Shown here piece after piece: positions 1 to 5,105 of a stretch of DNA of 5,105 nucleotides; within the stretch, counting starts at the first letter, position 1, and the number at the start of each line of letters is the position of its first letter. Source of the DNA: Deltaproteobacteria bacterium (GTDB lineage Bacteria > Myxococcota > Myxococcia > Myxococcales > 40CM-4-68-19). A program made the position numbers and the translations under genes. The notes beneath the pieces are model-generated. The model worked only from the letters and a program-made list of their open reading frames with translations, was not told the origin of the DNA and did not search any database. Location: assembly GCA_005879095.1 (NCBI GenBank), contig VBLM01000679.1, positions 1 through 5,105 on the forward strand, in the 5' to 3' direction.

Positions 1-1
1 G

Positions 2-565
2 CCCGAGCCTCAGTCCCTCGCGCTCGTTCCGAAGGCGGCTGCGTTGCCTCATCCGATCGTGCCCGTTGCCGAGGCCTCGTACAAAGTGCAATTCAGCATC
101 TCGCGCGAGTTCCGGGACGAGATTCGCGAGGCGCAGGATCTCTTGCGGCACCGCATGCCCGACGGCGACCTCGCGACGATCTTCCGTGCCGCGCTCGAAG
201 TGCTCGTCGCGAAGGTTCGCAAAGAGCGGTTCGGGGTCGGCCGCAAAACGCGCGCCCCGGCCGAGACGAGCGTTGAAACGGAATCGCGGCACATGCCCGA
301 CGCGATCAAGCGCGCCGTCCATGAGCGGGATAGCGGCCGCTGCACGTTCGTCGATGAACGAGGAAAGCGCTGCGACGAGACAGGAATGCTCCAGATCGAT
401 CACGTCGAGGGTTTCGCCCGCACGCATCGGCACGACGTCAACGCTCTTCGTTTGCTCTGCCGCGCGCACAACCAGCACGCGGCGGACAGGATGTACGGGC
501 GCGGGTTCATGGAGGCCGCCCGGCAACGAACTTGTCCTAGGACAAGTTCGACTGGGGTGGGATGA
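2..565 (+). CDS. HNH endonuclease-family protein, 5'-truncated by window edge
   Basis: The frame is open from the left edge to TGA at 563-565, so this is the C-terminal part of a longer gene. The first possible start inside the window is TTG at 44, but it has no convincing ribosome binding site and I do not believe it is the true start. Counting from that TTG as residue 1, residues 12-64 form a charged helical region (YKVQFSIS...GDLATIFRAALEVL) that, as I recall, precedes the nuclease domain in a family common in Acidobacteriota and deltaproteobacteria. Residues 81-143 are the HNH (beta-beta-alpha metal) domain. It has C100 and C110, IDH with H120, N133, and CRAHN with C139, H142 and N143. 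The family hydrolyses DNA phosphodiester bonds using a divalent metal. The biological target is unknown; such genes occur in defence, mobile and domesticated contexts. The final residues (about 162-170) are encoded by a perfect DNA palindrome and look like an add-on to the domain. HNH assignment is firm; the physiological role is not. Confidence 0.85.
   Translation, partial: PEPQSLALVPKAAALPHPIVPVAEASYKVQFSISREFRDEIREAQDLLRHRMPDGDLATIFRAALEVLVAKVRKERFGVGRKTRAPAETSVETESRHMPDAIKRAVHERDSGRCTFVDERGKRCDETGMLQIDHVEGFARTHRHDVNALRLLCRAHNQHAADRMYGRGFMEAARQRTCPRTSSTGVG
527..550. repeat. Perfect 24-bp palindrome at the 3' end of the HNH gene
   Basis: The left half CGAACTTGTCCT (527-538) is followed directly by its exact reverse complement (539-550), with no spacer. 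The flanking bases (A526, A551) do not extend it. The centre is CCTAGG (536-541). As single-stranded DNA or RNA it could form a 10-bp stem with a CTAG loop. It lies inside the coding sequence, ending 12 bp before the stop codon. No run of T follows, so it is not a classical intrinsic terminator. It could be a protein-binding site, a nuclease or recombination site, or a bidirectional transcript-end hairpin. What is seen is the symmetry; function is inference. Confidence 0.9.
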
Positions 566-595
566 CGGCCTACCGAGAGGCGCTTTCTTGACGGT

Positions 596-609
596 CCCCG
601 CTGGCGGGG
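596..609 (+). other. Small GC hairpin between HNH gene and DUF2339 gene
   Basis: CCCCG (596-600), loop CTGG, CGGGG (605-609) can form a 5-bp GC stem. It sits in the 58-bp gap between the HNH stop and the DUF2339 start. There is no T-tract, and in such GC-rich DNA a stem of this size can arise by chance. The right arm (GGGG at 606-609) overlaps the only plausible, weak Shine-Dalgarno stretch for the start at 624, so the stem could damp translation. This is weakly supported. Confidence 0.3.
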
Positions 610-623
610 CGGATGCTTCAGGG

Positions 624-2487
624 ATGGCCGACACTCCGAGCGACGTCTCGGCGCGCATCGTCGCGCTGGAGAAGGCGGTCGACTGGATCCAGCGCGATCT
701 CGCGCAGTTGCGGGCGCAGCTCGGTCCTGGTGAACAGCGTTCACCGGCCCCGAGAGAAGAAGTGAACAGCGTTCACCAGAAGCCGCCGACCCCTTCGGTC
801 GTTGCAGCGATTCCGGCGCCGCCGCCGCGACCGCCTCGCCCCGATCTCGAAACGCTCGTCGGCCGCTACGGCATGCTCGCGCTCGCGACCGTGCTCGCGC
901 TCACCGCGGTCGGCACCTTCGTCGGCTGGGCGATCAGGCACGGCCTCCTCGGCCCGGTCCCGCGCGTCGTCCTCGGCCTCGCAGCCGCCGCCGCGATCGG
1001 GACCTGGGGCTTCAACCTCCGCCCTCGCGAGCGGTCGTTCGGCGACAGCCTGCTGGGACTCTCCCTCGCCGTCGTCCACGTCTGCGCCTGGGCAGCCGGA
1101 CCCGGCCTGCACGTCGTGCCTCCGTTCCTGGCGCTCGCGCTCTCCGCCGTCGCCTCGGTCGCGCTGGCCGGCTACGCGCTGGTCCACGACGACGAGCCGC
1201 TCTGGTGCGTCGGTTTCGGCGGCGCCGCCATCGCACCTTTCGTGACCAGCACCGGCCAAGGCACCGCGCCGATGCTCGCCGCGTACGCCGCCGCCGTCCT
1301 GATCGCGGGCGGCTCGGCACTCGGGTCGCGCCCCTGGACGATCGCCGCCCGCGTCTTCGGCGCTGCCGCCGCGCTCTTCGTCATCGCCATCGCCGTGCTT
1401 CCCGAATCGCAGCATTCGGCCGAGCTCGCCCTCGCGTTGCCGTTCGCAGTCGCCGCGTTCGGCGTGATTCCCTTCGCGCAGGGCGCCGCGGTCCGCCCGC
1501 GCCTGCGCACGCTCGGCCTGCTCGCCGGCGGCGCGGCTGTGCATGTATCGACGACACACACCATCGACCACACGGTCGCCATCGTGGCGCTCGCTCTGGC
1601 CGGCGCCGCCTGGCTGGTCCTCGTCGAGCTGACCGATTCCGAGCCGGCCGGCACGCTCTTCGATGGCGTCGGCAACGCCGGCCCGGACGCCCCCGAATGG
1701 TTCGACGGCGCCATCGTCCCCGGTCTGATGCTGATCGCCCTCTGGTTCGAGCTCGGCCCGGGCGATGGCGCGACCGCCGCTTTCGCGCTCGCCGGCGCCA
1801 CGCTCGTCTTCTGGACCTCGCGCCGAGAGGGCTCGCTGCGCGACGCCGCGGCGCTGGTCGCCTTCGGCGCCGCCGTCACTGCCAGCTTGAACGCGACGCG
1901 ATCCGGCCGCGACCGCGTCGGGCATGTCGGTGCTGTTCGCGCTGCTCGAACGCGCGATTCCGAATCGAACCTGGCGCTGGATGCCGCAGCTCGTCCTCGT
2001 CTTCGCCGGTCTCGTCGCCCTCGGCAACGTCACCGGCCGGACCGCCTACGAGTACGTCCCGTTCGGCACCCGCCAATCCGCCGTCGCCTTCGCCGTCGCG
2101 CTCGGCTGGATCGTCGTGGCGCGGTTGTCGGATGGCCGAGGCCCCGCGCCCGCGATCGCCTGGATTTTCGGGTTTCTCTGGATCAACCAGGAACTGGCCT
2201 TCGCGGTCAGCCCGAACGTCTCCACCCTGCTGCTCGTCAGCTGGTACGCGGTCACCGGCGTGGCCTGCGTCGGATACGGCCGTGCGACGGCCGCGCCGCG
2301 GCTGCGTCACATCGGCCTCGGCCTCGGGGTCATCGCGGCGCTGCTGGCGCTGAAAGCGGCCTGGGGCCTCGAGTCGACCGGCGCGCGCATCGGGGCCTAC
2401 CTCGTCGTCGCCGTCTTCCTGCTCGGAATCGCCTGGTGGTACCGCCAGCCGGGGCCGGCGCCGGCCGCAACCGAGCCGGGCCAGTAG
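624..2487 (+). CDS. DUF2339-type polytopic membrane protein, interrupted by a +1 frameshift
   Basis: Predicted inner-membrane protein of unknown function. ATG at 624 is chosen because the protein then begins with a short coiled coil (residues 8-33, ALEKAVDWIQRDLAQLRAQL), followed by a Pro-rich linker (40-74) and the DUF2339 signature region (75-150: LETLVGRYGMLAL, AIRHGLLGPVPRVVLGL, SFGDSLLGLSLAVVH). That order is typical of the family. At least ten hydrophobic segments follow, roughly at 83-103, 112-130, 141-158, 163-185, 192-209, 216-232, 240-258, 266-288, 316-335, 363-378, 383-397 and 405-422. From about residue 423 the frame of 624 turns into Arg-rich non-membrane sequence that runs on to a stop at 2619-2621. 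The membrane-like protein continues in the +1 frame to TAG at 2485-2487. The combined product is about 620 residues, within the usual size for the family. Either the gene is decayed or the window holds a one-base error. Substrate and role are unknown. Confidence 0.8.
730..744. repeat. Operator-like dyad, copy 1
   Basis: GTGAAC-AGC-GTTCAC is an inverted repeat of two 6-bp arms around a 3-bp centre. An identical copy lies at 762-776. Dyads of this size and spacing are common as binding sites of TetR-type and other helix-turn-helix dimers. It lies within the coding sequence for residues 36-40 of the DUF2339 protein. That the repeat exists is certain; that a repressor binds it is inference. Confidence 0.6.
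762..776. repeat. Operator-like dyad, copy 2
   Basis: Identical 15-bp copy of the dyad at 730-744; 16 bp match if the following C is counted. The centre-to-centre distance is 32 bp, about three helical turns, so two bound dimers would sit on the same DNA face. It is read in a different codon phase (VNSVH here against GEQRS in copy 1), so shared protein sequence does not explain the identity. Confidence 0.6.
1891..1923 (+). other. Interval containing the +1 frame change in the DUF2339 gene
   Basis: Upstream of 1891 the frame of 624 reads sensible membrane sequence (AALVAFGAAVTASLNAT). Downstream of about 1905 the frame of 1924 does (PAATASGMSVLFALLERA). The TGA at 1888-1890 in the second frame sets the left limit. 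A net gain of one base or loss of two bases here would explain it. There is no long homopolymer or obvious slippery heptamer in the interval. Confidence 0.7.
1924..2487 (+). CDS. C-terminal part of the DUF2339 protein, in the shifted frame
   Basis: This 187-residue reading begins at ATG 1924 and ends at TAG 2485-2487. It contains about five hydrophobic helices, for example LVLVFAGLVALG, AVAFAVALGWIVVA, LLLVSWYAVTGVACVG, IGLGLGVIAALLAL and IGAYLVVAVFLLGIAWWY. It ends in a short Pro/Ala-rich tail. The segment completes the membrane domain begun at 624, so I read it as the rest of the same gene rather than an independent one. No good ribosome binding site precedes ATG 1924 and the frame upstream is closed by TGA at 1888-1890. 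If the frameshift is real, this piece would be made only by reinitiation or frameshifting. Confidence 0.6.
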   Translation: MSVLFALLERAIPNRTWRWMPQLVLVFAGLVALGNVTGRTAYEYVPFGTRQSAVAFAVALGWIVVARLSDGRGPAPAIAWIFGFLWINQELAFAVSPNVSTLLLVSWYAVTGVACVGYGRATAAPRLRHIGLGLGVIAALLALKAAWGLESTGARIGAYLVVAVFLLGIAWWYRQPGPAPAATEPGQ

Positions 2488-2503
2488 CGTTTCCGGCGCG
2501 CAA

Positions 2504-2513
2504 TGCTATACAT
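2504..2513 (+). promoter_or_regulatory. Candidate extended -10 promoter for the panB cluster
   Basis: TGC-TATACAT combines a TGn extension with a TATACA -10-like hexamer, the most AT-rich patch in this otherwise GC-rich gap. No recognisable -35 element lies about 17 bp upstream, where the DUF2339 gene ends. Transcription would start near 2519-2521, giving a leader of about 105 nucleotides before panB. A TACA/TGTA inverted repeat (2509-2512 and 2519-2522) overlaps it. The call rests on motif similarity alone. Confidence 0.4.
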
Positions 2514-2523
2514 CTGACTGTAC

Positions 2524-2606
2524 GGGCCTGCCCCAAGTCGGGCTGTCCGGCGCTCAACTCTCGCAAGAGAGTGGGCGACCTGGCCAGAAAGCACCGGCGA
2601 AGGGCC
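2524..2606 (+). promoter_or_regulatory. Structured RNA leader upstream of panB, possible riboswitch or attenuator-like element
   Basis: The core is a strong hairpin. CGCTC (2551-2555) pairs with GGGCG (2573-2577), A2556 is bulged, ACTCTC (2557-2562) pairs with GAGAGT (2567-2572), and the loop is a GNRA-type GCAA (2563-2566). The stem can extend outward: CTG (2543-2545) with CAG (2585-2587) and CCGG (2547-2550) with bases 2579-2583, leaving a T/C mismatch and unpaired A2578. A possible small GCCC/GGGC hairpin (2530-2543, competing for C2543) and a possible closing helix (2525-2529 with 2602-2606) suggest a three-way fold, but these short GC helices could be chance. A 'pan' RNA motif with bulged adenosines is known upstream of pantothenate genes in other phyla. 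I note the resemblance in position and bulged A but cannot claim a match. Confidence 0.45.
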
Positions 2607-2613
2607 ACAACGC

Positions 2614-2621
2614 GGAGGTGA
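2614..2621 (+). promoter_or_regulatory. Strong Shine-Dalgarno sequence of panB
   Basis: GGAGGTGA lies with GGAGG ending six bases before the TTG at 2625. It decides the start: the upstream GTG at 2618-2620 is out of frame, and the protein begins at the family's normal place. AGGT (2616-2619) could alternatively pair with ACCT (2578-2581) at the base of the leader hairpin, a possible route for translational control. Confidence 0.7.
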
Positions 2622-2624
2622 ACC

Positions 2625-3476
<852 letters not shown>

Positions 3477-3483
3477 GCTTGAG

Positions 3484-4332
3484 ATGCCCCTCGCGGTCGT
3501 CACCAGCGCGCACGACTTTCGCCGCGCGTGCCAGGAAGCGCGCGTCGACGGCGAGCTCGCGCTGGTGCCGACCATGGGGTACCTGCACGCGGGGCATCAG
3601 TCGCTGATCAAGAACGCCGCGCAGCGGGCGCCGGCGGTCGCGGTCACCATCTTCGTCAACCCGTCGCAGTTCGCGCCCGGCGAGGACCTGGCTCGCTATC
3701 CGCGCGATCTGCCCGGCGACCTGCACAAGTGCGAGCTGACGGGGGCCACGTTCGTCTTCGCGCCGACGAACGACGCCGAGCTGTATCCGCCCGGTTTCCA
3801 GACGTACGTCGAGCCGGGTCCGCTCGCGCAGCCGATGGAGGGCGAGAAGCGCCCCGGCCATTTTCGCGGCGTCTGCACGGTGGTGGCAAAGCTGTTTGCG
3901 CTCTCGAGAGCGGACGCGGCGTTCTTCGGCGAGAAGGACTACCAGCAGCTGCGCGTCATCCAGCAGATGGCGCTCGATCTCAACTTCGGCACCGAGGTGA
4001 TCGGCCGGCCGATCGTGCGCGAGAGCGACGGCCTCGCGCTCTCGTCGCGCAACGCGTACCTCACGCGCGAGGAGCGGATGCGGGCGATCGCGCTGTGGAA
4101 GGCGCTCGACGCGGCGCGCAAGGCCTTCCGCGGCGGCGAGGTCGAACCCGCGCGTCTCGAGGAGTTGGCGCGGGAAACGCTGCAGCAGGACGGCCTGCGC
4201 GTCGATTACGCCGAGGTGCGCAGCGCGTTCGATCTGCAGCGACCGCAGTGCGCCGATGCCAACAGCCGGCTCTTTCTCGCCGCCTTCCTCGGCAAGACGC
4301 GCCTGATCGACAACGGGGCGCTCGGTGAGTGA
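3484..4332 (+). CDS. panC: Pantothenate synthetase (pantoate--beta-alanine ligase)
   Basis: Cytosolic ligase (EC 6.3.2.1) that activates pantoate with ATP and joins it to beta-alanine to form pantothenate. The 282-residue product has the normal family length. It is a class I-tRNA-synthetase-like nucleotidyltransferase. The HIGH-type motif is PTMGYLHAGH (residues 29-38, H35 and H38). FVNPSQF (57-63), YPRDL (72-76), GHFRGVCTVVAKLF (125-138), FFGEKDYQQL (147-156) and the KMSKS-like SSRNAYL (187-193) follow in order. The small C-terminal domain ends with TRLIDN. The Ala in LHAGH, where Glu or Asp is more common, is a minor variation. ATG at 3484 follows the panB stop by seven bases, with a purine-rich GGAAAGGGA about ten bases upstream. 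Its last eight bases overlap smpB, suggesting translational coupling. panD, the usual source of beta-alanine, is not in the window. Confidence 0.97.
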   Translation: MPLAVVTSAHDFRRACQEARVDGELALVPTMGYLHAGHQSLIKNAAQRAPAVAVTIFVNPSQFAPGEDLARYPRDLPGDLHKCELTGATFVFAPTNDAELYPPGFQTYVEPGPLAQPMEGEKRPGHFRGVCTVVAKLFALSRADAAFFGEKDYQQLRVIQQMALDLNFGTEVIGRPIVRESDGLALSSRNAYLTREERMRAIALWKALDAARKAFRGGEVEPARLEELARETLQQDGLRVDYAEVRSAFDLQRPQCADANSRLFLAAFLGKTRLIDNGALGE

Positions 4333-4783
4333 AGGGCACGTCAAGGTCATCACCCAGAACCGGCGCGCGCGATTCGAGTATCACGTCGAGAGCAAGGTCG
4401 AGTGCGGCGTCGTCTTGACGGGCACCGAGGTGAAGAGCCTGCGCGAGGGCAGCGCCCAGTTGTCGGACGCGTATGCGATACCGAAAAATGGGGAGCTCTT
4501 TCTCGTCAACGCGCAGATCCCGCCGTACAAGCCCGCGGGGCCGCTGCTCAACCACGATCCGAAGCGGACCCGGAAGCTGCTCCTGCACCGGCGCGAGATC
4601 GATCGGCTGCAGGAGGCGCAGCAGAAGGCCGGTTACGCGCTGGTGCCGCTCAGCATGTACTTCAAGGACGGGCGGGTGAAGGTCGAGATAGGAGTCGCGA
4701 AAGGGAAGACCGGCGTCGACAAGCGCGACAGCATCGCCGAGCGCGAAGCGAAGCGCGAGATGGACCGGGCGCGGCGGAGATGA
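4325..4783 (+). CDS. smpB: SsrA (tmRNA)-binding protein SmpB
   Basis: Small basic protein that binds tmRNA and brings it to stalled ribosomes for trans-translation, rescuing ribosomes on messages lacking a stop codon. The 152 residues match the family length. The order of conserved blocks is complete: VITQNRRARFEY (8-19), GVVLTGTEVKSLREG (28-42), SDAYA (47-51), NHDPKRTRKLLLHRREIDRL (76-95), VPLSMYFKDGRVKVEIGVAKGK (107-128), then the tail with DKR (132-134) and a Lys/Arg-rich end that reads the empty mRNA channel. The GTG start at 4325 is supported by the family N-terminus and by GGGG at 4315-4318, six bases upstream. It begins inside the panC 3' end (8-bp overlap, different frame). The tmRNA gene itself is not in the window. 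Confidence 0.96.
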   Translation: MSEGHVKVITQNRRARFEYHVESKVECGVVLTGTEVKSLREGSAQLSDAYAIPKNGELFLVNAQIPPYKPAGPLLNHDPKRTRKLLLHRREIDRLQEAQQKAGYALVPLSMYFKDGRVKVEIGVAKGKTGVDKRDSIAEREAKREMDRARRR

Positions 4784-5105
4784 TCCTCGGCCTGCTGGCG
4801 CGATTCACGCCGGTGCACGTCGCCAGGACCGCCGAGGAACGGGAGGCGATCTACCGCTTCCGCTATTCGATCTACGGCCGCGAGCTGCGCCGTTCGTATG
4901 CCGGCGTCGATCACGAGAAGGGCCGGCTCGCGCAGCCCGAGGACGAGCGACCGGAGTCGCGCCTCTATTACACCGGCTCGCCGCGCGCGGTGACCGGCAC
5001 GCTGCGGGCGCGGATCTGGGACCGGCCGCCGCCGGAGATCGTCGAGGAGCTCTCGCTCCAGCGCATGCCGCCGGTGCGGATCGCCTACCTCGAGCGGCTC
5101 ATGGT
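4780..5105 (+). CDS. Putative GNAT-type N-acyltransferase, FeeM / autoinducer-synthase-like, 3'-truncated by window edge
   Basis: ATG at 4780 overlaps the smpB stop as ATGA, and the frame stays open to the window end (108 complete codons). The reading begins MILGLLARFTPVHVARTAEE, then has EREAIYRFRYSIYGRELRR (about residues 20-38) followed by YAGVDHEKGRL, LYYTGSPRAVTGTLRARIW (about 63-81), and AYLERLM at the end. The pattern of an RYxxY...EL segment, an early Asp/His stretch, a V(T)GTLR strand and a late (S/E)RLMV strand resembles the FeeM-type N-acyl amino acid synthase core and LuxI-like acyl-homoserine lactone synthases of the GNAT superfamily. Members of those groups transfer fatty acyl chains from acyl carrier protein or CoA to an amino acid or similar amine. 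The actual substrate is unknown, and the catalytic part downstream is missing. Its position suggests translation coupled to smpB. The superfamily call is moderately sure; the subfamily is tentative. Confidence 0.6.
   Translation, partial: MILGLLARFTPVHVARTAEEREAIYRFRYSIYGRELRRSYAGVDHEKGRLAQPEDERPESRLYYTGSPRAVTGTLRARIWDRPPPEIVEELSLQRMPPVRIAYLERLM

Noticed and set aside
588..593. TTGACG as a -35 box for the DUF2339 gene
   Set aside because: No -10-like hexamer lies 16-18 bp downstream; the region there is GC-rich (GGATGC).
741..2033. Long antisense open frame (430 residues) opposite the DUF2339 gene
   Set aside because: Its product is Gly/Asp/Glu/Arg-rich with no domain, as expected for the complement of GC-rich membrane-protein codons; the sense strand carries clear family features.
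2543..2587. Rho-independent terminator for the DUF2339 gene
   Set aside because: The stem is strong but no T-tract follows on the + strand; its position right before panB fits a leader structure better.
1924..2621. Continuation of the frame of 624 beyond the frameshift to the stop at 2619-2621
   Set aside because: The sequence becomes Arg/Pro-rich without membrane segments and runs through the panB leader and its Shine-Dalgarno, so it is not a genuine C-terminus.

Overview
The window is GC-rich, densely coding bacterial DNA with all convincing genes on the + strand. Its content suggests an Acidobacteriota-like (possibly Vicinamibacteria) or deltaproteobacterial-type chromosome, most likely an environmental genome. 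This is a low-confidence inference from the GC-rich codon use, the type of HNH protein and the style of the housekeeping proteins. There is no rRNA or other decisive marker.

Left part (1-623): the 3' end of an HNH endonuclease-family gene enters from the left edge and stops at 565. Its last codons contain a perfect 24-bp palindrome (527-550) centred on CCTAGG. A 58-bp gap follows, holding only a small GC hairpin.

Middle part (624-2487): one DUF2339-type polytopic membrane protein with an N-terminal coiled coil, a proline-rich linker and many hydrophobic helices. The reading frame changes by +1 near 1891-1923, so the gene is split into an N-terminal part (frame of 624) and a C-terminal part (frame of 1924). 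This is either a true frameshift or a sequence error. Two identical 15-bp operator-like dyads, 32 bp apart, lie inside its 5' coding region.

Right part (2488-5105): a 137-bp intergenic leader has a candidate extended -10 promoter, a strong long hairpin with a GCAA tetraloop, and an excellent Shine-Dalgarno sequence. It precedes a tight unidirectional cluster: panB (ketopantoate hydroxymethyltransferase), panC (pantothenate synthetase), smpB (tmRNA-binding protein), and the 5' end of a GNAT-like N-acyltransferase resembling the FeeM / autoinducer-synthase type, which runs off the right edge. Gaps are 7 bp (panB-panC), an 8-bp overlap (panC-smpB) and an ATGA overlap (smpB-acyltransferase), so co-transcription and translational coupling are likely. 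PanB and PanC carry out the two pantoate-side steps of vitamin B5 synthesis. The beta-alanine-forming PanD is not in the window.

Most of the window is ordinary housekeeping sequence. The points worth a second look are the structured panB leader, the HNH-associated palindrome, the paired dyads inside the DUF2339 gene, the frameshift, and the uncharacterised acyltransferase at the right edge.
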